Source of the DNA: an uncultured Lachnospiraceae bacterium
GTDB taxonomy: Bacteria > Bacillota > Clostridia > Lachnospirales > Lachnospiraceae
Assembly (NCBI GenBank): GCA_910588565.1
Contig: CAJUPF010000007.1
Span: forward strand, 7,695-71,694
Direction: 5' to 3'
DNA: 64,000 bases
The position numbers and the translations under genes were made by a program. The notes beneath the pieces are model-generated. The model did not search any database. It was given only the letters and a program-made list of their open reading frames with translations, and was not told the DNA's origin. Below are positions 45,856 to 52,650 of this stretch, in pieces (the first letter of the stretch is position 1; each line of letters starts with the position of its first letter).

Positions 45856-46023
45856 TTATTTAAAGTTTTCGGGGATTCTTTTTTTATGGAGAAGTAAACC
45901 GTTTGGGCCAGGCTGCCGCTGTTCCTCCTTGTTTATCCACTTGCATATGAAGTGGGCAGCTGCACACGCCAACACGGAGAGGGTAAAAGCAGATAGGATT
46001 TTAGCATCCGAACCCAGAAGCAT
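45856..46023 (-). CDS. Possible 55-residue small membrane protein
   Basis: ATG at 46023 opens a 55-codon frame. It has a hydrophobic helix (KILSAFTLSVLACAAAHFI), then CKWINKEEQRQPG and a basic tail. TTAAGGTTAAG precedes the start. The helix-plus-charged-tail layout resembles small hydrophobic proteins of the type I toxin kind, but no antisense RNA was identified. The remaining gap 45754-46124 has no other gene. Confidence 0.4.
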   Translation of the reverse strand: MLLGSDAKILSAFTLSVLACAAAHFICKWINKEEQRQPGPNGLLLHKKRIPENFK

Positions 46024-46124
46024 CTTAACCTTAACTACGTGTTTTATATGTATTCCCTCTTGATCTACGTATTTTATACATGCATAATAATAATATCATA
46101 TAATAGTGGAAGGAGAATAAAACA

Positions 46125-46568
46125 ATGGCTAAATATGTATATCCCGCAGTTTTTACACCAGAAGAAAATAGTTTTTCCATCCATTTCCCTGACATTGAAG
46201 GCTGCTATACCTGTGGAGATTCCTTCGAAGACGGAATGGAAATGGCTAAAGATGCCCTTGCCCTTATGCTCACACATTTGGAAGATGAAAAGTCCACAAT
46301 TCCAGCCGCATCCCCTATTCATGCAATTCGTTTGGACGGTGATTCTTTTGCTGCTTATATTTCCTGTGACACCACTGTGTACCGTTGTCTTATGAATAAC
46401 ACAAGTGAAATAAGAAGGTTAGGAACAGAAGCCCTTATAAACGCATTAGGCCCTATTGGCATGGCCAGATACCTTGAAAAATATGACAATGGGGGACAGG
46501 GTGATTATACAAAAGAAAAATACGAAATGCCGGATGAAATTTTTCCCAGGCGCTGCAGGACGCCCTGA
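46125..46568 (+). pseudogene. Chimeric hicB: HicB head fused to a foreign small protein
   Basis: 147 residues. Residues 1-85 are a HicB-type antitoxin head (YPAVFTPEENSFSIHFPDIE, GCYTCGDSFEDGMEMAKDAL, FAAYISCDT). From the internal ATG at 46392 the sequence changes to MNNTSEIRRLGTEALINALG, PIGMARYLEKYDNGGQGDYT, KEKYEMPDE. This looks like a complete small protein of a family with a GDYTKE motif. The genuine HicB tail (FSQALQDALKEQLYLV) follows at 46541-46591 in another frame. No HicA toxin gene is nearby. GAAGGAGAATAAAACA precedes the start. Function as an antitoxin is doubtful. Confidence 0.7.
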
Positions 46569-46591
46569 AAGAACAGCTGTATCTGGTATAG
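46541..46591 (+). pseudogene. Out-of-frame HicB C-terminal remnant
   Basis: Frame FSQALQDALKEQLYLV then stop. It matches the conserved HicB end (NFSQ-LQDALKE-L). It lies two bases out of frame with the chimeric gene, marking the right edge of the replaced segment. Confidence 0.7.
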
Positions 46592-46603
46592 ACAGCAAAA
46601 CAT

Positions 46604-46632
46604 CCAGATACCTATGGAAACAGGGTATCTGG
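46604..46632 (+). terminator. Hairpin after hicB, possible weak terminator
   Basis: CCAGATACC (46604-46612) pairs with GGTATCTGG (46624-46632). An A-rich stretch rather than a T run follows, so termination is uncertain. Confidence 0.35.
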
Positions 46633-46654
46633 ATGAAAAGAAAAACAGTTGATA

Positions 46655-46684
46655 AAGGGGCTGTCCATTTCCCGGCAGCCCCTT
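46655..46684 (-). terminator. Terminator of the DGR target gene
   Basis: AAGGGGCTG and CAGCCCCTT form a 9-bp stem with a 12-nt loop. On the reverse strand TTATCAACTGTTTTTC follows. It lies 11 bp after the stop codon at 46695. Confidence 0.6.
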
Positions 46685-46694
46685 ATTATCAGGG

Positions 46695-49469
46695 TTATTT
46701 CCTGGTTTTTACAGTTTTGGCTTTTGACCATGCGGATTCGTATTTTTTGCCTTTTACGGTTTGATAGGTTCTAAGCCGGATGTAATAGATTTTATTTGGT
46801 TTTAATTTTCCGCTGCTCCATTTCGTGGCGGATTTTTTCTTTATTGTTTTTGTTACAGTTGCTTTTTTTGCAAACTTTTTGCTGGTGGAATACTGCAGCT
46901 GGTAGCCTGTGATGGACTTCTGCTTTTTCCACGATACGGTAAAGCCCTTGGATTTCGCTTTGACTTTGCCGGAAATCGAGGTTCCTTTGGGGACGATTTT
47001 AAAGGTCTTTGTAAGGGTGCCTGTGTATTCTCCGATTCCTGTGATGATTACAGATGCGGTTCCGACTTTTTTGTTATTTTTGTAGGTCAGTTTGTAATCT
47101 TTGTCTTTTGTCAGTTTTTTGGAACCGAGTTTTACCGTTACGCTTGGTTTTTGGGCTTTTCCGTTGTAAACGCAGGAAGTTTTTTTCAGTGTGGCAGTTG
47201 CTTTTGTAAGGCTGATCTGGGAAGGTGTGCCGGCAGGATTCTTTACATTTAGTTCGCAGACTGCCGTTTGGCCTGTTGATGCTTTGCCTGTGATTGTTGT
47301 CGTTCCCTCTGTATAAGGTGTGACGGTGATGGACAGGGAGGCGGAACGGCTGTCGGGGGATTTGGCTGCGCTGATGTTTGTCACCTGTGCAACTTTGGGA
47401 TTGTTGCTCGTCCATGTAATGGCGTCAATCTCCTGCTGCAGGATGGTAGGGGATGTTTCCGCCTGTGCTGACAACTCCAGAGAGCCGGAGATAATGACAG
47501 GCGCCTCGGTTGTAATGGAGGCGGAAGGAGTGAGGCGGAAGCTGCTGATGCGATCTTCGTTCGTGCCGCCGTTTCCTCCTTCGCCGCTGCTTCCATCGTC
47601 CGCAGTAGACCAGAGATCAGAGGACAGATTAATATGCAAAGCTGGCACACACGCGCGAAGGCTATCGTCGACATGGCCGCCATTCCGGTCGACATTGCCA
47701 AAGCTGATGACACGCGCGGCGAGAAGTGTATCGCCGCCCGGCGACCGCAGCCACCACCAGCAGTTGCCTGCATAAGTATCCCCTGTAGCAGCGTAAGCTC
47801 CCCTTGCATGTGCGTAATCGCTTAACTCCATCCAGCGACTGGCAGAATATGCATCCCCATCTTCACAGAACCCATACTCTGGATTTAACACCTCACCAAT
47901 AGAAAGTAGAAAAACGTTATCACTGGTATCATTCCCACCTTCTGTACCATAATAAGGGTTATCCTCATTCACAATGTTCTGCCTGACTATCGCCCCCTGT
48001 TCATCACTGCTGAACGCCATACCGTAGAACTCGTTGTTCAGCCAGCTTCTCAGGGTGCAGTTTTCCCATGTGATGGACGTGTACTCTTCATTGTAGTCTT
48101 TGCAGTCCAGCCCTTTATCCGCCACAACAAACAGTGTACTGCCATCATTTTTTAACACGCGCCATTTGATGCGCTCCCATTTGAAATAACGGTAGTCGCT
48201 TGTAATCGCCTCTGTCGGCTCATCCCCTGTAACGACGGCATTCCTGCTGATCCTGCGATACTTTGTGCCGTTTACCCAGGCATCCCCGTCCGCATTATAA
48301 GACGCCCCTGTAATTGCCTCTGTCGGCTCATCTCCTGTAACGACGACCTCTGTCTGGGGATAGCTGCCGAAATATACATAGCTCCAGTCCGTATTATCAT
48401 CTTTTACACAGTGATGCACCGGATTTTTCGGTATACCTTCTCCTGGCTTTTCATTACTGCCTCCATCATCCACAGCAGACCAGAGATCAGAGGACAGATT
48501 AATATGCAAAGCTGGCACACACGCGCAGGAATCATAGGAGACATTGATGCCACCCCGGTAGACATAGCCATGGTAGAAGACAAACGCGGCATAACCTGTA
48601 TAGCTGCCCGGCGACCGCAGCCACCACCAGCAGTTGCCTGCATAAGTATCCCCTGTAGCAGCGTAAGCTCCCCTTGCATGTGCGTAATCGCTTAACTCCA
48701 TCCAGCGACTGGCAGAATATGCATCCCCATCTTCACAGAACCCATACTCTGGATTTAACACCTCACCAATAGAAAGTAGAAAAACGTTATCACTGGTATC
48801 ATTCCCACCTTCTGTACCATAATAAGGGTTATCCTCATTCACAATGTTCTGCCTGACTATCGCCCCCTGTTCATCACTGCTGAACGCCATACCGTAGAAC
48901 TCGTTGTTCAGCCAGCTTCTCAGGGTGCAGTTTTCCCATGTGATGGACGTGTACTCTTCATTGTAGTCTTTGCAGTCCAGCCCTTTATCCGCCACAACAA
49001 ACAGTGTACTGCCATCATTTTTTAACACGCGCCATTTGATGCGCTCCCATTTGAAATAACGGTAGTCGCTGTCTCCAAAATATCCATCATAATTCGTGTC
49101 ATTCTTACTGATCCTGCGGTACTTTATGTCGTCCACCCAGGCGTCCCCGTCTGTATTATAAGACGCCCCTGTAATTGCCGCCGTCAGCGCATCCCCTGTG
49201 ACCTCTGTCTGGGGATAGCTACCGAAATATACATAGCCCCAATCCGTATTATCATCTTTTACACAGTGATGCACCGGATTTTTCGGCTCCTCCCGCCCTG
49301 TAATTTCCACTGTATCACCGTATGGCACGCATGTCTCAGAGTCGATTTCCAGCGTATCATTCCCTACTGTCTCCGCCAGCACAGGGATCCCCTGTATGGC
49401 CAGAAGCATCACTGCTGCCAGAAGCAGAGAGATGCATTTGTTTGTTCTGTTTTTCAGATTCTTTTTCAT
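46695..49469 (-). CDS. DGR target: secreted protein with two DUF6273-like variable domains
   Basis: About 924 residues. A signal peptide (MKKNLKNRTNKCISLLLAAV... to VLAE) is followed by two copies of a DUF6273-like domain. Domain marks are YVYFGSYPQTEV, YFKWERIKWRVLKNDGSTLF, LRSWLNNEFYGMAFSSDEQ, WWWLRSPG and CVPALHINLSS. The C-terminal part of each domain is a variable repeat (about residues 280-321 and 570-611). Then come an Ig-like domain, a Y-G-K-A-Q-K-P repeat domain and a fibronectin type III-like domain. There is no LPXTG or other anchor. ATG 49469 has GGAG 6 nt before it; ATG 49490 (AAGGAG, spacing 10) is an alternative overlapping the RT end. It is likely a surface or secreted binding protein whose ligand face is diversified. 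Confidence 0.92.
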   Translation of the reverse strand: MKKNLKNRTNKCISLLLAAVMLLAIQGIPVLAETVGNDTLEIDSETCVPYGDTVEITGREEPKNPVHHCVKDDNTDWGYVYFGSYPQTEVTGDALTAAITGASYNTDGDAWVDDIKYRRISKNDTNYDGYFGDSDYRYFKWERIKWRVLKNDGSTLFVVADKGLDCKDYNEEYTSITWENCTLRSWLNNEFYGMAFSSDEQGAIVRQNIVNEDNPYYGTEGGNDTSDNVFLLSIGEVLNPEYGFCEDGDAYSASRWMELSDYAHARGAYAATGDTYAGNCWWWLRSPGSYTGYAAFVFYHGYVYRGGINVSYDSCACVPALHINLSSDLWSAVDDGGSNEKPGEGIPKNPVHHCVKDDNTDWSYVYFGSYPQTEVVVTGDEPTEAITGASYNADGDAWVNGTKYRRISRNAVVTGDEPTEAITSDYRYFKWERIKWRVLKNDGSTLFVVADKGLDCKDYNEEYTSITWENCTLRSWLNNEFYGMAFSSDEQGAIVRQNIVNEDNPYYGTEGGNDTSDNVFLLSIGEVLNPEYGFCEDGDAYSASRWMELSDYAHARGAYAATGDTYAGNCWWWLRSPGGDTLLAARVISFGNVDRNGGHVDDSLRACVPALHINLSSDLWSTADDGSSGEGGNGGTNEDRISSFRLTPSASITTEAPVIISGSLELSAQAETSPTILQQEIDAITWTSNNPKVAQVTNISAAKSPDSRSASLSITVTPYTEGTTTITGKASTGQTAVCELNVKNPAGTPSQISLTKATATLKKTSCVYNGKAQKPSVTVKLGSKKLTKDKDYKLTYKNNKKVGTASVIITGIGEYTGTLTKTFKIVPKGTSISGKVKAKSKGFTVSWKKQKSITGYQLQYSTSKKFAKKATVTKTIKKKSATKWSSGKLKPNKIYYIRLRTYQTVKGKKYESAWSKAKTVKTRK
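47609..48210. repeat. Direct duplication within the target gene, copy 2
   Basis: This segment and 48479-49080 (offset 870 bp) appear identical except across the VR. They encode the two variable domains. The identity outside the VR points to a recent duplication or ongoing gene conversion. Confidence 0.9.
47636..47760 (-). repeat. DGR variable repeat A (VR-A)
   Basis: 125 bp aligned without gaps to the TR at 50632-50756. 23 differences, every one at a position where the TR coding strand has A (changes to G, C and T). It starts CTGGTGGTGGCTGCGGTCGC and ends GCGTGTGTGCCAG-TTTGC, conserved in TR and both VRs. Confidence 0.95.
48479..49080. repeat. Direct duplication within the target gene, copy 1
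   Basis: Partner of 47609-48210. Beyond the left-hand limit (towards the signal peptide) the two domains diverge in small patches only. Confidence 0.9.
48506..48630 (-). repeat. DGR variable repeat B (VR-B)
   Basis: 125 bp aligned without gaps to the TR. 23 differences at TR adenines plus four others, all C/T transitions (three C to T, one T to C). It encodes SYTGYAAFVFYHGYVYRGGI where the TR would give mostly Asn. Confidence 0.95.
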
Positions 49470-49470
49470 T

Positions 49471-50429
49471 CTATTCTCCATTTTTCTCATCAGGTTTCTT
49501 CTCCTTTGTCAATACAAAATCATGGAACACCTTTCGCTTCAATCTATAGGTATGCCCATGCTTTAAGTGCCCCTTATAGCTTGCAACACTCCGGGAGATT
49601 TCTTCAAATGTAATCTCATCCTCCCGGTACTGCCGCTCCATCTTTTTCAGCCGCCGCTTCCATCTGCGCTTGCTGCTGGTTCTTAATCTGCGTATCACTT
49701 TCCCGGTATCTGTCAGATAAAAATGAAACCCCAGATAGTCCACGCCGTTTTTGATTGTAGTCAGCTGCGTTTTCTCATTAAATTTTAACAATAGTTCTTC
49801 TTCCACATAAGACTTCATCGCTGACAGGCACTGCTTCAGATATTCCTTATCCCTGCACAGAATAATGCAGTCGTCCATATACCGTGTGTAATATTTCATC
49901 CGGTACTTCTCTTTTGCCACCCGATCCAGGCCATCCAGATAATACAGCGCAAACCACTGGCTTGTCTGGTTCCCCATAGGCAGACCCTTCCCAGGCGTTT
50001 TCTCATAACTGTCTATGATCTGTAATAAGAGCTGATATACTGCTTCCTCTTTTACCACACGATGCAGCCTTGTCTTTAAAACTTTATGGTCTGGTGCGTC
50101 CCTTTTCCCTTACGGCAGGCGCTGTTGTCATAAATCAAATGGCGTTCCATCAAAGGGCTTGCGATATTGTCACACAAATTGTGCTGCACAATCCTGTCCC
50201 GGAAGGGCAGCGCCTGGATCTCCCTCTTCTTCGGATCATAAACCGTAAATTTGTAATAATCCCCGATCCGATAGGTTTTCTCTTTCAATTCCCTCTGCAG
50301 CTTTACCAGTTCCTCTGACAGATTCAATTCAAACTGTATCACCTCCGTTTTCTGCAATTTTCCTCTTCTGCATTTTTTCCAGGCTTCATAGAGCCTGTCA
50401 AACTCGTACATCATTTCATCATACATCAT
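49471..50429 (-). pseudogene. DGR reverse transcriptase, disrupted by deletion and frameshift
   Basis: Two frames make up one RT. 50429-50076 gives the N-terminus with RT motifs 1-2 (ALPFRDRIVQHNLCDNI, ACRKGKGTH). The second frame (from about 50091 to 49471) begins DHKVLKTRLHRVVKEEAVYQ. It continues through KGLPMGNQTSQWFALYYLDG (the G-x-x-x-SQ motif 4 variant diagnostic of DGR RTs) and YTRYMDDCII (motif 5, YMDD). The segment joining GKGTH to DHKVLK, normally holding motif 3/A with YFDSI and a catalytic Asp, is missing, and the frame shifts at 50091-50093. AAAAGGACAGA precedes ATG 50429. As read, the enzyme is inactive. Confidence 0.9.
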
Positions 50430-50589
50430 TCTGTCCTTTTCTGATGCCGCCGGAAGGAGCCCCGCTCCTCATTGATTGGAAAAATAACCATGCGGCATAT
50501 GTTTCCGCTCCCGGCGGCAGTTCTTTTTCCACAGGGCTTTATCCCCTGTGAAAGGGAATACGGTTCCTTTGCCCCCGCGCACGGACTGC

Positions 50590-50612
50590 TTTTGCTTAAA
50601 AGCAGTTTCTGG
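50590..50612 (-). repeat. Hairpin in the TR-RT spacer
   Basis: On the reverse strand, ACTGCTTTT-AAGC-AAAAGCAGT is a perfect 9-bp stem with a 4-nt loop, located 20-42 nt downstream of the TR end. It may stabilise the TR RNA or serve in priming. The remaining spacer 50430-50589 is GC-rich with further self-complementary stretches (e.g. CCCTTTCACAGGGG). Confidence 0.6.
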
Positions 50613-50631
50613 CCCAGGGATTGCTGACGGG

Positions 50632-50756
50632 GCAAATCTGGCACACACGCGCGATTGTTATTGTTGACATTGTTGCCATTCCTGTTGACATTGCCATTGT
50701 TGTTGACATTCGCGGCGTTATTTGTATTGCTGCCCGGCGACCGCAGCCACCACCAG
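50632..50756 (-). repeat. DGR template repeat (TR)
   Basis: Begins 6 nt after the avd stop codon. Read in the VR frame it would encode a run of Asn codons (SNTNNAANVNNNGNVNRNG...). These are AAY codons, the well-known DGR design that lets A mutagenesis reach many residues while avoiding stops. The ends match both VRs exactly except for one A (CCAGATTTGC) that is C in both VRs. Confidence 0.95.
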
Positions 50757-50762
50757 ATAACC

Positions 50763-51152
50763 TTATCCCCACAGGCGTTTTTTATCACTCAGCATCCATG
50801 CCCACAGCATTTTCCTGCATTCGCTTAGCTGCACGGCAATCTGTTCCTGCTGCTTTGGCAGGATGCATTCCTGTTCCCTTGCGATCATGGACATATAGCC
50901 CAGAAGTTTTAACTCAATCATAGCTTCCCTCTGGCAATTCAGCCGTTTCTGATAGCTTTCTGTCTGGGATTTGTCCTTAATATAGTATTCATTGGCGCGA
51001 ATCAGCTGCTCCATCGCATTCAGCGCACCGTTCTGCAGTTTCGCGGTAATTGTAAACCGGAACTTTTTTGGAGACTTTTCTGTTATGGTAAAGATGTATT
51101 CCGTCAGCCTGCGGCTCTTTACCAGAATACTAAACTCATTTTCCTGTTTCAT
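50763..51152 (-). CDS. avd: DGR accessory variability determinant (Avd-like four-helix protein)
   Basis: 129 residues, all helical. The N-terminal part is KSRRLTEYIFTITEKSPKKF, RFTITAKLQNGALNAMEQLI, RANEYY; the end has EQIAVQLSECRKMLWAWM. This is the size and pattern of Avd proteins (bacteriophage BPP-1 Avd is similar in length), which bind the RT and are needed for mutagenic retrohoming. AAGGAGGGGAT precedes the ATG at 51152. The gene ends 6 nt before the TR, as in many DGRs. Confidence 0.88.
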   Translation of the reverse strand: MKQENEFSILVKSRRLTEYIFTITEKSPKKFRFTITAKLQNGALNAMEQLIRANEYYIKDKSQTESYQKRLNCQREAMIELKLLGYMSMIAREQECILPKQQEQIAVQLSECRKMLWAWMLSDKKRLWG

Positions 51153-51558
51153 ATCCCCTCCTTACAGCTATCTCTATGCCTTAAGATCATTTGGAGCGCA
51201 GTTCTCCTGCAAAAGAAAACTGCGGTACACGAAATAAACCGCAGTCTCCCAAACTCCGATTTCTCACCGGGCTGCCGCACGGCAGCTCTCGCTATGGGCA
51301 GTCCTTGTGAGAAACCAGAAACGGGGTGTAAAGTATGCGTCCACACTTCCACCCCGTGATCTATAAGGCGTGACAGATCCGCCGCCCACACGCGCCTATC
51401 TTTCGGTTGTAATTCACATACAATTCCGATATAATGAATATGCGTGTATCGCAGATTTGATCTGTACTGTGTGGTAGCTATGATACCATCCCTTGCCCGA
51501 CGCTGCTGCAACAGCGCCGGGTGGTACACCGTTAATCCGTTCCTGATTTCTACATTTT
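51153..51558 (-). ncRNA. Structured leader of the DGR operon
   Basis: About 400 nt from the promoter to avd. On the reverse strand it can form several strong stems: CCCGGCGCTG with CAGCGTCGGG, ACGGGGTG with CACCCCGT, GTTTCTCAC with GTGAGAAAT around GCTGCC-GTGC-GGCAGC. A terminator-like hairpin follows (51211-51245). The same stretch also carries a 126-codon frame (GTG 51529, stop 51149) overlapping the avd start by 4 bp. The ribosome site for it is poor, so whether it is coding, RNA or both is open. Confidence 0.45.
51196..51245 (-). terminator. Leader terminator with competing antiterminator stem
   Basis: ACTGCGGT (51245-51238) pairs with ACCGCAGT (51226-51219), followed by TTTTCTTTT. The distal arm overlaps CGCAGTT, which can instead pair with AACTGCG near 51203-51197. 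The two stems are mutually exclusive, as in attenuators. Confidence 0.55.
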
Positions 51559-51559
51559 T

Positions 51560-51588
51560 ATTCTAACACACCGAGCCGTACAGTACAA
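51560..51588 (-). promoter_or_regulatory. Promoter of the DGR operon
   Basis: TTGTAC (51588-51583), a 17-bp spacer and TAGAAT (51565-51560) on the reverse strand. It precedes the structured leader and avd. Confidence 0.7.
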
Positions 51589-51675
51589 GCTAAAAATCGA
51601 CATGAACCCATAAGCAGATTTCTTAGTCTATGCCATACCCGGCTACATTTGGAAGGGATGTATTTGATTATGATG

Positions 51676-51769
51676 AACCAGACTATGACAATCATTATTA
51701 TAACGAGTGAAATAAGAAAATCAGGAGCAGAAGCCCATATAAGCAGAAAGGAGCGCCGCTATGACTGAC
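51676..51769 (+). pseudogene. Relic of the GDYTKE-type small protein upstream of the Uma2 gene
   Basis: The frame from ATG 51674 reads MNQTMTIIIITSEIRKSGAE then AHISRKERRYD. TSEIRKSGAEAHI matches the start of the segment inserted in hicB (NTSEIRRLGTEALI), and the DNA matches too (AGTGAAATAAGAA...GAAGCCC). It breaks off into the Uma2 ribosome site. Confidence 0.45.
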
Positions 51770-52327
51770 AACCTTGCATACCAGGAGGAACCCTGGGAAG
51801 AAAAACTAAACGGGCAGATTTTCCTGATGTCGCCGCGTCCGTCGGTGAACCATAACCGGGCAGCAGGAAATATCTATCATATTTTCCGGAACTATTTAAA
51901 AGGGAAACCATGTGAAGCATTTGGCGGCGGCGTAGATGTCTTTATTACCGAAGAAGATACTGTAATCCCTGATGCAATGATTATCTGCAGCAAAGATATC
52001 ATCAAACCGGACGGCATTCATGGTACACCCGATTTAATCGTAGAAGCCCTATCCCCCAGCACTGCCAAAAATGACCGGGGCTACAAAAAAGATCTGTATG
52101 AAAGAACCGGGGTAAAAGAATACTGGATCGCCGATCCGATGATGCGTTCCATAGAAGCCTATATTCTGTCTGACGGCAAATATACCCTTGACGGGTTCTA
52201 CGGCATATTCCCGGACTTTCCCGGGATCACAGAACAAGAACGGCAGGAAAGCAAAAAAGAGATACCGGTATCGCTTTATGATAATTTCCGTATCCCTCTG
52301 GATGAAATCTTTTATAACCTGTTTTAA
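51761..52327 (+). CDS. Uma2 family PD-(D/E)XK endonuclease-like protein
   Basis: 188 residues. The Uma2 core has NHNRAAGNIYHIFRNYLKGK, FGGGVDVFITEEDTVIPDAM (the catalytic Asp), DLIVEALSPSTAKNDRGYKK (Glu and Lys) and YERTGVKEYWIADPMMRSIE. Uma2 proteins form large paralogous sets in some bacteria and have no settled function. AGAAAGGAGCGCCGCT precedes the ATG at 51761. The gene stands alone between the DGR promoter and a bidirectional terminator. Confidence 0.88.
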   Translation: MTDNLAYQEEPWEEKLNGQIFLMSPRPSVNHNRAAGNIYHIFRNYLKGKPCEAFGGGVDVFITEEDTVIPDAMIICSKDIIKPDGIHGTPDLIVEALSPSTAKNDRGYKKDLYERTGVKEYWIADPMMRSIEAYILSDGKYTLDGFYGIFPDFPGITEQERQESKKEIPVSLYDNFRIPLDEIFYNLF

Positions 52328-52382
52328 AGAATTTTAGCCGCGAAAAAAGTATATCAGCCAGCTATACACATACAATCCCCGC

Positions 52383-52424
52383 AAAAACAGGACGCACCAT
52401 CCGTTATCGTGCGCCCTGTTTTTT
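52383..52424. terminator. Bidirectional terminator after the Uma2 gene
   Basis: AAAAACAGG-CGCAC pairs with GTGCG-CCTGTTTTTT, giving a long stem with A and T runs on the two sides. Confidence 0.85.
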
Positions 52425-52444
52425 ATCTGGCATATATAAAACCA

Positions 52445-52640
52445 TTATTCCACCTTTTCTTTACCGCTTCTGACCTCCGCCGCAAGCGCATCCTCTTTTA
52501 CAGCAATCCAAATCGTATCGCCGCCCTGCACTTTATCCGCTAAAATCAGTTTGGCCGACAGCGTTTCCACATGTTTCTGCAAAAACCGCTTTCATGTCCT
52601 TGCGCCAAATACCGGATCGTAGCCGTGCTCTACAATATAA
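52445..52640 (-). pseudogene. clpB 3'-end relic
   Basis: The reverse frame reads YIVEHGYDPVFGART, an in-frame TGA, then KRFLQKHVETLSAKLILADK and VQGGDTIWIAV, ending at TAA 52447-52445. This is the C-terminal region of the ClpB disaggregase (GYDPVFGARPLKRFLQKHVET). The rest of the gene is replaced by the end of the giant protein gene 11 bp upstream. Confidence 0.8.
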
Positions 52641-52650
52641 GTTTCTTATT

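Larger units (their letters stand above)
46632..51588 (-). mobile_element. Diversity-generating retroelement (DGR) cassette
   Basis: Order in the direction of transcription: promoter (51588), structured leader, avd-like gene, TR (50756-50632), reverse transcriptase gene (broken), target gene with two VRs (48630-48506 and 47760-47636), terminator. TR and VRs are 125 bp each with no gaps, and VR/TR differences fall on template adenines. In known DGRs the RT copies the TR RNA with errors at A, and the cDNA replaces the VR. All parts lie on one strand in an operon-like row. Confidence 0.93.

Noticed and set aside
46125..46568. Functional HicB antitoxin of a HicAB module
   Set aside because: No hicA is present and the C-terminal DNA-binding part is replaced and left out of frame.
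50426..50788. A 120-residue Asn-rich protein (WWWLRSPGSNTNNAAN...)
   Set aside because: It is the DGR template repeat read in the VR frame; there is no ribosome site and the rest of the frame is spacer RNA.
49471..51152. Retron or group II intron
   Set aside because: The RT has the DGR-type SQ motif, no maturase or msr/msd-like layout is seen, and TR/VR pairs with adenine-only changes fit a DGR.
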